Assembly: GCA_947478975.1 (NCBI GenBank)
Contig: CANJYI010000200.1
Location: 1 to 5,563, forward strand
DNA length: 5,563 nucleotides
DNA from: Chthoniobacteraceae bacterium
GTDB lineage: Bacteria; Verrucomicrobiota; Verrucomicrobiia; Chthoniobacterales; Chthoniobacteraceae
Reading direction: 5' to 3'
Positions 1-5,540 of this stretch are shown here, piece after piece. The position numbers and the translations under genes were made by a program. Numbering within the stretch: the first letter of the stretch is position 1; each line of letters begins with the position of its first letter. The notes beneath the pieces are model-generated. The model ran no database searches, was not told where the DNA came from, and saw only the letters and a list, made by a program, of their open reading frames with translations.

Positions 1-1172
1 ACGATGATCGCGGCCGCATAAGACCCAAGCACCCCCTTGAGGGCGTTCATGGAGCTGAGCAGTACCCGGCTCACAAACCCAAACCACCCGAAGTCGAGCA
101 TCGCCTCCTGGCCGTTGCCCAGATCCTGCAAGCGACCATACTCGCGGGGGCCGGCAAAAAGGCTGAGTTTGTGTACGATCTCCTTGCCGGGTTCGAGCAC
201 GGCTACGGGGTAGCGGAGCGCGCCATCGACGGCCTTCGGAACCACGCCTCCATCCGAAACACGCCCTCCCACGTTCCACTGTTCGGCCGTCACAGAAAAG
301 CGGCGAGCCAGAGACTCGGCTGCCACCTCCCCAACGGGGGTAAGGAGCGTCGAGTAGTACTGGTTGGTGACGCCCGCCCAGAGGATCTCGCCCGAGTCGG
401 TGTACAGGGCCGGGGTCTTGCCCATCCCCAAAATTCCGCTGTTGGAAAACCAAGAGACGCCCGTGAACTTCGAGTCTCCCGCCTTGGAGCGGTTGAAGCC
501 GGTGTAAAGCTCCTGATCCTTGACGTGCAGGGCAACCGCAGAGCCCACCCGCATGGCGTAGGACGGAACAGTCACAGGCGACGAACCGGTGTGGCTGAAG
601 CGCACCTCGACGTCCATCAGGTACTCGGAGGTCGAGCCCTTGGCCTCTTTCGGCTTGCTGAAGCTGAAACGCTTCTCCACCACGAACTGCCGGGGATCCG
701 TCCGGCGGAAGATCACACTCTGGCGGTCCGCAGCCACTTCCATTTGGTAGGGCTCCAGCACCGTCGCCTCGAAGCCCTCGGTGAGGGCCCCGATCGGAAT
801 CCCGCCGAACTCATTGAGCACCACGGGTTGATCGCCCTCGCTCTTGTGTTTGAGCAAGTTGACCCGCTCCAAACCACCGCCGATGTTTGTAAACACCCAT
901 TCGGCCTCAGGCGAACTGAGCGTCTCGACCACCTTGGGGCCAGCGTGGGAGGAAACGCTCGGTGCGGACACGGGGGCGACCAGAGTTACGGTTGGAGTGG
1001 GTGCGGCTTTTGCGGCGTCCGCTGAATCGGCGCCGGGAACGGAAGCGGGAGCAGTCAATGCCGCCGCGTCCTGCGCGAGGCGCGCCTTTTCCATCTGCTT
1101 GCCGTAGTAAAACTGCCAGCCCACCAGCACGATAATCGCAAAAGCGATGCCAATTTTTCCTGTTCGATCCAT
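1..1172 (-). CDS. yidC: Membrane protein insertase YidC, N-terminal part (cut by window edge)
   Basis: YidC inserts and folds inner-membrane proteins, alone or with SecYEG. Reading the minus strand from the ATG at 1172-1170 gives 390 codons with no stop before the edge. Residues about 6-23 form the first membrane helix (IGIAFAIIVLVGW). Residues about 36-78 are an Ala/Pro/Ser-rich linker. Residues about 79-355 look like the large beta-rich periplasmic domain of Gram-negative YidC. The junction is recognisable: FAGPREYGRLQDLG at about 339-352, then DFGWFGFVSRVLLSSMNALK at 360-379, which leads into the second membrane helix. The hydrophilic-groove arginine and the conserved five-helix insertase core lie beyond the left edge, so integrity of the catalytic part cannot be judged. 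The start is nine bases after the yidD stop and has no Shine-Dalgarno sequence. The first helix begins a few residues after this Met, which supports the start. Confidence 0.93.
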   Translation of the reverse strand, partial: MDRTGKIGIAFAIIVLVGWQFYYGKQMEKARLAQDAAALTAPASVPGADSADAAKAAPTPTVTLVAPVSAPSVSSHAGPKVVETLSSPEAEWVFTNIGGGLERVNLLKHKSEGDQPVVLNEFGGIPIGALTEGFEATVLEPYQMEVAADRQSVIFRRTDPRQFVVEKRFSFSKPKEAKGSTSEYLMDVEVRFSHTGSSPVTVPSYAMRVGSAVALHVKDQELYTGFNRSKAGDSKFTGVSWFSNSGILGMGKTPALYTDSGEILWAGVTNQYYSTLLTPVGEVAAESLARRFSVTAEQWNVGGRVSDGGVVPKAVDGALRYPVAVLEPGKEIVHKLSLFAGPREYGRLQDLGNGQEAMLDFGWFGFVSRVLLSSMNALKGVLGSYAAAII

Positions 1173-1181
1173 AAGATAAAT

Positions 1182-1427
1182 TTATTTGTCCTGCAGCTTC
1201 ACGGGCACGGGATCATACCCTGAACCGCCCCAGGGGTTGCAGCGCACAAGCCTGCGCATTCCAAGCCAAACCCCGGGCAGACTGCCATGCAGTTCGAGTG
1301 CGTCCAAACAGTACTGCGAGCAACTGGGTTCAAACCTGCACCCGCATCCCGGCCCCCCGAGCGCATGCAGCACCGGTGAAATTCCAATTTGATACCCCCT
1401 GAGGAGCAGCCTCAGCAAAGCCTTCAT
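1182..1427 (-). CDS. yidD: Membrane protein insertion efficiency factor YidD
   Basis: YidD is a small membrane-associated protein that helps insertion of membrane proteins and is usually encoded between rnpA and yidC, as here. The product has 81 residues, a normal length. Residues 1-20 (MKALLRLLLRGYQIGISPVL) form the amphipathic N-terminal helix of the family. The Cys-rich signature CRFEPSCSQY is at 30-39 and the C-terminal signature RCNPWGGSGYDPVP at 62-75. The stretch HALGGPGCGC just before the signature is Gly/Cys-rich and somewhat longer than in many relatives. An in-frame start exists 34 codons upstream, but that extension lies inside rnpA and resembles no YidD. The ATG at 1427-1425 overlaps the rnpA stop in an ATGA arrangement, which suggests translational coupling. 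Confidence 0.95.
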   Translation of the reverse strand: MKALLRLLLRGYQIGISPVLHALGGPGCGCRFEPSCSQYCLDALELHGSLPGVWLGMRRLVRCNPWGGSGYDPVPVKLQDK

Positions 1428-1849
1428 GCGGTGAGTATCCCCGCCCGGCGCGCGAGCTTGCACCACTCCGCGTCCAACTCGGCAAAGGTGGCCTCCGCCA
1501 CCCTGAAGCGGGCCACGGTAACGCACCAAACTCCGTCCCGGATTCGGGCCAGGTGCGCCTGTTGAATGTGACGGATCCGGCGCCGCACCTTGTTGCGAAC
1601 CACCGCGCCCCCCACTTTTCTGGAGGTCACCACCCCAAACCTAGGCGGCCCCTCTACGAAAGGAGAAACGGGTGACCCTTCACAAGGAGCCAACTCAACG
1701 GGAGCGGCGCCCGCCTTGGGCGCTCGCGGCACCACCTTCCAGACCCCGAAAACCAGCCACTTGCCCGCAAACGAAACACCCGCCTCCCGCACCCGGCGAA
1801 ACTCGCCAGAGCACTTGAGACGGGATAATTTTCGAATCTGAGCATCCAT
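1424..1849 (-). CDS. rnpA: Ribonuclease P protein component
   Basis: RnpA is the protein subunit of RNase P. It binds the catalytic RNA and the 5' leader of precursor tRNAs so that tRNA 5' ends are matured. The product has 141 residues against roughly 110-125 in the family. Residues 6-35 hold the N-terminal helix and first strands (RKLSRLKCSGEFRRV, then KWLVFGVW). Residues 70-80 (RFGVVTSRKVG) and the RNR-type motif RNKVRRRIR at 85-93 are diagnostic; the third position is Lys rather than the usual Arg. Residues 41-69 form a Pro/Ala-rich insertion that accounts for the extra length. The longer open frame reaches back through rpmH, but the family N-terminus begins at the ATG at 1849-1847, 43 bases after the rpmH stop. 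No Shine-Dalgarno sequence precedes it (the bases are CACCCGGGCC). Confidence 0.95.
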   Translation of the reverse strand: MDAQIRKLSRLKCSGEFRRVREAGVSFAGKWLVFGVWKVVPRAPKAGAAPVELAPCEGSPVSPFVEGPPRFGVVTSRKVGGAVVRNKVRRRIRHIQQAHLARIRDGVWCVTVARFRVAEATFAELDAEWCKLARRAGILTA

Positions 1850-1892
1850 GGCCCGGGTGCGACTGGGGCGCAAAGACCCGAGACGCGAAAGC

Positions 1893-2165
1893 CTAGGCGG
1901 TCTTGAATGCGGCTGCCCGCACGGCCTTGGTCGAGGCACGCAGAGCGGCACGACGCTGCTTGCGCTGCACGAGCGCTTTGGCTGCGTTGTTGTTCTGGTC
2001 GGTCTGGCGCTCGAAATGGATTTCCACGCCCTTTGGCAACAGACGCTGGCGGCCACGCTGGCGGCGGCGCGAAAGAATGGCGCGGCCATTTTTGGTTTTC
2101 ATCCGCGCGCGGAAGCCGAACTGCTGCTTGCGAGTGCGCTTGGAGGGCTGGTAGGTGCGTTTCAT
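1893..2165 (-). CDS. rpmH: 50S ribosomal protein bL34 with a long C-terminal extension
   Basis: bL34 is a small basic protein of the large ribosomal subunit. Residues 1-43 match the family along its whole length: MKRTYQPSKR at the start, GFRARMKTKNGR at 17-28 and the Arg-rich segment LSRRRQRGRQRL at 31-42. Typical bL34 ends at about residue 44-50, but here the frame stays open to residue 90. The added 46 or so residues contain 11 Lys/Arg against three acidic residues and a Gln/Asn-rich hinge (RQTDQNNN at 53-60), followed by a stretch rich in Ala, Lys and Arg that looks helical (AAKALVQRKQRRAALRASTK, 61-80). The gene ends in TAG, 43 bases before rnpA. No Shine-Dalgarno sequence precedes the ATG; the bases upstream are A/T-rich. 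Confidence 0.96.
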   Translation of the reverse strand: MKRTYQPSKRTRKQQFGFRARMKTKNGRAILSRRRQRGRQRLLPKGVEIHFERQTDQNNNAAKALVQRKQRRAALRASTKAVRAAAFKTA

Positions 2166-2207
2166 AACTTAAAGAGACTGAAAATAAATAAGATCTCGGG
2201 AGAGACG

Positions 2208-2264
2208 GACAAGCGTTTCCAGAGAAAAAGGGAGCATGAACGTATGCGTTTCCCAACGCTTGTC
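2208..2264 (-). promoter_or_regulatory. Candidate stem-loop in the rpmH leader
   Basis: On the minus strand GACAAGCGTT (2264-2255) and AACGCTTGTC (2217-2208) form a perfect 10-base inverted repeat 37 bases apart, with its lower end 42 bases before the rpmH start. Inside it, GGGA/TCCC and GCAT/ATGC can form a further nested stem. A transcript from the upstream promoter candidate (-35 at 2321-2316) would contain all of it, so it could be an RNA structure that regulates rpmH. Its right arm also overlaps the second candidate promoter, so it could instead be a pair of protein-binding half-sites. The pairing is seen directly; the function is inferred. Confidence 0.35.
2225..2254 (-). terminator. 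Terminator-like hairpin in the rpmH leader (possible attenuator)
   Basis: On the minus strand GGGA (2254-2251) can pair with TCCC (2233-2230), and GCAT (2247-2244) with ATGC (2237-2234), leaving a bulged AAC and a six-base loop. Five T residues follow at 2229-2225. This looks like a weak intrinsic terminator inside the leader, not at a gene end. The GGGA arm is also the GNRA-type tetraloop of an alternative hairpin, GCGTT-GGGA-AACGC (2259-2246), so the two folds exclude each other, as in attenuators. The stems are short, so this is suggestive only. Confidence 0.25.
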
Positions 2265-2266
2265 AA
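2239..2266 (-). promoter_or_regulatory. Candidate proximal promoter of rpmH
   Basis: A perfect -35 consensus, TTGACA, lies at 2266-2261 on the minus strand. The best -10 partner is TACGTT at 2244-2239 after a 16-base spacer, which matches TATAAT at only three positions. Transcription would start near 2232 and leave a leader of roughly 67 bases. The spacer carries the dyad GCGTT-TCCC-AACGC (plus-strand reading, 2246-2259). The strong -35 and poor -10 could mean an activated promoter or a chance match. Confidence 0.35.
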
Positions 2267-2287
2267 CGATCCACTCGCTAGTTTGGA

Positions 2288-2305
2288 GGGAAGTTTTACC
2301 TTCCC
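2288..2305. repeat. Perfect 6-base inverted repeat over the distal -10 box
   Basis: GGGAAG (2288-2293) and CTTCCC (2300-2305) form a perfect dyad around the six bases TTTTAC. It overlaps the TAAAAC -10 candidate, so it could be an operator. It could also be a hairpin at the end of the dehydrogenase transcript, but no T run follows it on either strand, so it does not look like a complete intrinsic terminator. Confidence 0.3.
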
Positions 2306-2321
2306 GCTCAAAAAACGTCAA
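2293..2321 (-). promoter_or_regulatory. Candidate distal promoter of the rpmH-rnpA-yidD-yidC cluster
   Basis: On the minus strand TTGACG (2321-2316, five of six consensus bases) is followed after exactly 17 bases by TAAAAC (2298-2293, four of six). This is a sound sigma70-like arrangement about 128 bases before rpmH and downstream of the dehydrogenase stop, as expected for the cluster's own promoter. Transcription would start near 2286, giving a leader of about 120 bases that contains the hairpins at 2208-2264. The -10 box lies within the inverted repeat at 2288-2305. Confidence 0.45.
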
Positions 2322-2328
2322 ACAACCC

Positions 2329-2353
2329 AAAAAAGCACCGGCTCAGGACCGCC
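2329..2353 (-). terminator. Possible weak terminator after the dehydrogenase gene
   Basis: Starting 34 bases after the TGA, the minus strand has a GC-rich run that can fold as CGGT-CCTGA-GCCG (2351-2339, one G-T pair). GTGC and six T residues (2334-2329) follow. The stem is only four pairs and is separated from the T run, so it would be weak by itself. Its position between two functionally unrelated genes makes a transcript end here reasonable. Confidence 0.25.
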
Positions 2354-2386
2354 CCCCGCGCCTCTAGCGACCTTGCACCCGAACCC

Positions 2387-5300
2387 TCATTCCTTTCGTT
2401 GAAGGTACGCAAACAGGTGTCGAACCGCCGCCTCGCTCAATCCGGCCAGAATCCCCTCCGGCATGAGGGATACAGGGCTGGCCTCCAACCCAGCCAGATC
2501 AGACTGCCGCAGGCGCGTTTTTTGCCCGCTCAAGTCGCGGAGGACCACTTCCCCAGCGGACTGCGAGTCGAGCATCCCACTCAAAACCTGCCCGCTCTGG
2601 AGGCGTGCAGTGTAGGTGGCGTATCCTTCCCGGATCTCAAGGCTGGGGTAAACGATGTTGTCCACCCAGAAGTCGAGACTGCCCCGCTCGTACCCGGTCA
2701 GTTCGGGGCCCACAGCGTTTCCCTCGCCAAAGAGCTTGTGGCAGGAAGCACAGCGTTCCTGAAAGATGACCCGGCCCTGGACCGAGTCCCCCGAACCGGC
2801 CCGCACCGCGCTACGGAGGCGCACCCCCTCTGCCAGCTTTGCCTCGGGAGAAAGCACGCCGACAATGCCCCTCCACAGCCTGGCTACACTCTCCTGCAGA
2901 GGCGCGTTTTTGTGGGCTTGGAGCAGCGAAACGATCTCCGGGGAAATGTGTTTGGCCGGCACCTTCCATTCCTCGACCGCCTGCACAAGCGCTTGCGCCC
3001 ACTCCTCGCGGCCCGCCAAGACCCGCAGGGCGGTCTCCCTCAGTTGCCTGTCACCGGCGAACCGGGCCTCATAACCCGTGAGGACAGCGCGGGGAATCTC
3101 CATCCCGTTTTGGCGCAGCGAAGCCAGAAGCACCGCCCGCTTCAGCCCGGAGGAGGGAGCGCTGCCCGAAAGCACGGAAGCAAACGCCGTTCCCACTTCG
3201 GGAGCCGCCACATCCGCCAAAGCGCGGGCAACAGCCACGCGTTTCTGCTCAGGCGCCTTTGGGTTCTGCAAAACCTTGAGCGCCTCGACGACCGCTCCCG
3301 GCTTGCCGGAACGCAATTCGCCCAAGAGTTCGCCGCCGTCTGTGGCCCCCATATGAGTCATAAGCGCCTTTCCCAGAGACGCTGGCAATTCGGGAAGAGT
3401 GGCCCCGTCCAACGCGGTCGAGATTCCCTCCAAAAATGGCGCTCTGGCGGCCTCTTTTGTGAAGGCTTGGAGGAGGTCTGCCGCCGCCTTCCACTGCTCG
3501 GCCCCCCCCGCGGCAGCCAGTCGCTGCCCCAGTCTGCGGGAAAGGTGTGTTTCGAACAGGGGACTCTCCAGAAGGCGCCGCTCCCGCACCAAAACGGCCA
3601 GCATCTCCGGCAAATCCGCCGCCACTTTGCTTTCAAGCAGCCACCAGGCCAGCAGCGGCAGGTGGGTCTCCTCTGGCGGCATCGGACCCAGCGCTGCCTC
3701 CAGCAAAGCCAGTCCGGCTCCGGCGGGCAGCCGTTTTCCGGTGGCAAGCAGCTGCGCCCGCACCTCCGGATGCGTTTCCCCACGCGCCAACAGCGCCAGA
3801 TCAGGCGCGCACTGCGCGTAAAGCCCCGGCTTTTCCCCCGCAATCTTAACAGCCCAACGCCGAACGTACGGGTCGGAGTGCCGCAGCAGCTCCCCTATAA
3901 ACGCGGGCTCCACCTTACCGAGCAGGTCCAAGGCGAAGAGCGCGTCCAGCGCATAGGGACCGGTCTGCCCCGCGGCGCGCTGGAGCTCGGGCGCCAGTTC
4001 GACCAGGTGCCGCCAGCCAATTTCGAGGGCAGCCTGCCGCCGGAACCAGCGATTCGAATGCGTCAGCAACCCAAACAACTGCAGGGGCGGAGCGGAATGT
4101 AGATCAAAGGGAGCCAGCTTTGGGAGCGCTCCTTCGGGACGGACCCTGTAGATGCGCCCGCTGGTCTTGTGCCAGTCATCCACCGGGCGCACATGGCTGA
4201 GGCGCGTGTCGTACCAGTCGGCGAGGTACACGGCGCCATCGGGCCCCACCTTTGCGTCCACCGGCCTGAACCAGCGGTCCGTGGAAGAGAGCAGGTTGGC
4301 CTCGTCGCGTGTGCGGAAAGTGGATCCGTCTGGGAGCAGTTCGCTGGCATAAACGAGGTTCGCGAGCGAATTGGGCGCAATCACGCGGCCCTCAAACGCG
4401 CTCCCCAAGAGCCCTCCCTCATAAACGACAAACGCCTGGGGAAAGCGCTTGGCATCCCCCTCGTGGTTCATGTGCGCAAAAAATCCGTACGCATGGGGAT
4501 TCGTGAGCGGGCCGTGCTTGCCCCAGCTTTTGACGCCGTAACTGCCCTGCTCGTAGTGCATCCCCCGGGTCGCGCCTGCATTCGTGCCGGAAAACACCCG
4601 CCCTTTGGAATCAATGTCCAAGCTGAAAGTGTTTCCGCCGCCCTCGGCGTAAACCTCAAACCGCTTGCTCTCAGGATGGTACCGCCAGATACACTGGCCT
4701 TCCCAGCGGACGTTTCGGGACGCCGCGGAGCTTACATTCCCCGTGCAGGTGCTTCCGCTTGCCCCGTAAAGCCAGCCGTCGACTCCCCATTGAAGACTGT
4801 TGGCCACCGAATGAGTGTCTTCAATTCCAAACCCGCTCAATGCCACCTCGGGGTCCCCCTCGGGCTGCCCGTCGCCATCCGCATCCGCGTAGCGCAGCAG
4901 GTACGGCGGATTGAGCACCCAAATGGCACCCGCTCCGGGCAGGGCGGCGCTGGCGATGTTGAGCCCCGTGAGCACGTCGCTCCTTTTGTCAAAGACGCCG
5001 TCTCCGTCGGAGTCCTCAAAAACACTCACCTTGTCCGCTCCCTTCTCTCCATTGGGCGGAGGCAGCGGCATCCGGTCAAACTGGGCGCGCAGGTGGGAAT
5101 CGTAGCTGACGATTTTGAGCCCCGCCGGAAACTGGTACTGCCTGTACTGGACCACCCACAAACGCCCGCGTGAGTCCCAGTTCATGTACAGGGGCTGCTC
5201 CACCGCAGGTTCGGCCGCCATCAGGTCCACCGCCAGCCCCGGCCTGAGAGAAAACAGGGCGAGTGCCTCTGTCGGAGGCGTCGGAAGAGAGCCATCCGCC

Positions 5301-5449
5301 AGCGTGCCCCGGCCCTCGTAGGTCTCCATGATGTGCCGCACCTTCTCGTTGCCAGCAGCGGCGGCGGTGGGCTGCGTTTCAGCGCCACGGGAAGACGCAA
5401 GTGTCGCGCCGGCAAAGCAAACAAACGAAAAAACGACGACGGCCTTCAT
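2387..5449 (-). CDS. Secreted PVC-type dehydrogenase with HEAT-like repeats and C-terminal cytochrome c domain
   Basis: This is a predicted periplasmic oxidoreductase of 1020 residues; its substrate is unknown. Residues 1-18 form a signal peptide (MKAVVVFSFVCFAGATLA); the bases before Cys11 encode no lipobox. Residues about 60-440 match the Pirellula/Verrucomicrobium-type 'membrane-bound dehydrogenase' domain, a beta-propeller related to soluble glucose dehydrogenase. It includes EDTHSVANSLQWGVDGWLYG (210-229), DGAVYLADWYD (404-414) and SGRIYRVRPEG (430-440). Two Asp-rich loops, DSDGDGVFD (146-154) and DADGDG (189-194), look like calcium sites. Residues about 455-870 are helical, HEAT-like repeats (for example HSDPYVRRWAVKIAGE, 524-539). 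Residues about 885-1018 form the family's haem domain, with CASCH at 900-904 and a likely axial Met996 in SLMPEGIL. Electrons probably pass from propeller to haem. The open frame extends 25 codons upstream, but ATG 5449 places the signal peptide at the N-terminus. No Shine-Dalgarno sequence is present. Confidence 0.93.
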   Translation of the reverse strand: MKAVVVFSFVCFAGATLASSRGAETQPTAAAAGNEKVRHIMETYEGRGTLADGSLPTPPTEALALFSLRPGLAVDLMAAEPAVEQPLYMNWDSRGRLWVVQYRQYQFPAGLKIVSYDSHLRAQFDRMPLPPPNGEKGADKVSVFEDSDGDGVFDKRSDVLTGLNIASAALPGAGAIWVLNPPYLLRYADADGDGQPEGDPEVALSGFGIEDTHSVANSLQWGVDGWLYGASGSTCTGNVSSAASRNVRWEGQCIWRYHPESKRFEVYAEGGGNTFSLDIDSKGRVFSGTNAGATRGMHYEQGSYGVKSWGKHGPLTNPHAYGFFAHMNHEGDAKRFPQAFVVYEGGLLGSAFEGRVIAPNSLANLVYASELLPDGSTFRTRDEANLLSSTDRWFRPVDAKVGPDGAVYLADWYDTRLSHVRPVDDWHKTSGRIYRVRPEGALPKLAPFDLHSAPPLQLFGLLTHSNRWFRRQAALEIGWRHLVELAPELQRAAGQTGPYALDALFALDLLGKVEPAFIGELLRHSDPYVRRWAVKIAGEKPGLYAQCAPDLALLARGETHPEVRAQLLATGKRLPAGAGLALLEAALGPMPPEETHLPLLAWWLLESKVAADLPEMLAVLVRERRLLESPLFETHLSRRLGQRLAAAGGAEQWKAAADLLQAFTKEAARAPFLEGISTALDGATLPELPASLGKALMTHMGATDGGELLGELRSGKPGAVVEALKVLQNPKAPEQKRVAVARALADVAAPEVGTAFASVLSGSAPSSGLKRAVLLASLRQNGMEIPRAVLTGYEARFAGDRQLRETALRVLAGREEWAQALVQAVEEWKVPAKHISPEIVSLLQAHKNAPLQESVARLWRGIVGVLSPEAKLAEGVRLRSAVRAGSGDSVQGRVIFQERCASCHKLFGEGNAVGPELTGYERGSLDFWVDNIVYPSLEIREGYATYTARLQSGQVLSGMLDSQSAGEVVLRDLSGQKTRLRQSDLAGLEASPVSLMPEGILAGLSEAAVRHLFAYLQRKE

Positions 5450-5490
5450 GTTGGCAATCAGCCGCAAACATTCACACAAGGGAATCCCTG

Positions 5491-5496
5491 ATTTTA
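5491..5496 (-). promoter_or_regulatory. Possible -10 box of the dehydrogenase gene
   Basis: TAAAAT on the minus strand matches the -10 consensus at five of six positions and lies 41 bases before the ATG. No -35 hexamer resembling TTGACA is found at the right distance. If used, the promoter would rely on an activator or an alternative sigma factor. The site lies between two of the GCCGCAA repeats. Confidence 0.25.
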
Positions 5497-5520
5497 CGCC
5501 GCAACCGGATACCCCGCGCT

Positions 5521-5540
5521 CCAAAGTCCACTGGCTTTGG
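5521..5540. repeat. Inverted repeat upstream of the dehydrogenase gene
   Basis: CCAAAG (5521-5526) and CTTTGG (5535-5540) form a perfect 6-base dyad. The stem extends to eight pairs with one G-T pair and leaves a CACT loop. No T run follows on either strand, so it is more likely an operator-like site than an intrinsic terminator of a gene beyond the right edge. The third GCCGCAA repeat directly abuts it. Confidence 0.3.

Noticed and set aside
171..1025. 284-codon open frame on the plus strand
   Set aside because: It lies opposite yidC, whose minus-strand translation matches the family continuously, so this frame is a shadow.
1640..1900. CCTAGGCGG present at 1640-1648 and 1892-1900
   Set aside because: One copy lies within rnpA coding sequence and the other at the rpmH stop; a single 9-base repeat in GC-rich DNA with no further structure is likely chance.
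1654..2256. 200-codon minus-strand frame spanning rpmH and part of rnpA
   Set aside because: It runs out of frame through two recognised genes and its product resembles nothing known.
2166..2386. Possible replication origin next to rpmH
   Set aside because: No TTATCCACA-like DnaA boxes and no repeated AT-rich unwinding element are visible; the only A/T-rich stretch is short and directly precedes rpmH.
2399..4102. 567-codon open frame on the plus strand, opposite the dehydrogenase gene
   Set aside because: It is antisense to a clearly recognised protein, has Arg/Gln/Pro-rich composition with no family resemblance, and is explained by GC-rich codon structure lacking stops in the opposite frame.
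4169..5173. 334-codon open frame on the plus strand
   Set aside because: It is also antisense to the dehydrogenase propeller region, with no recognisable domain or plausible start context.
5450..5524. Upstream start adding 25 residues to the dehydrogenase
   Set aside because: The added residues would bury the signal peptide behind a non-hydrophobic segment; the ATG at 5449 puts a normal Lys plus hydrophobic core at the N-terminus.
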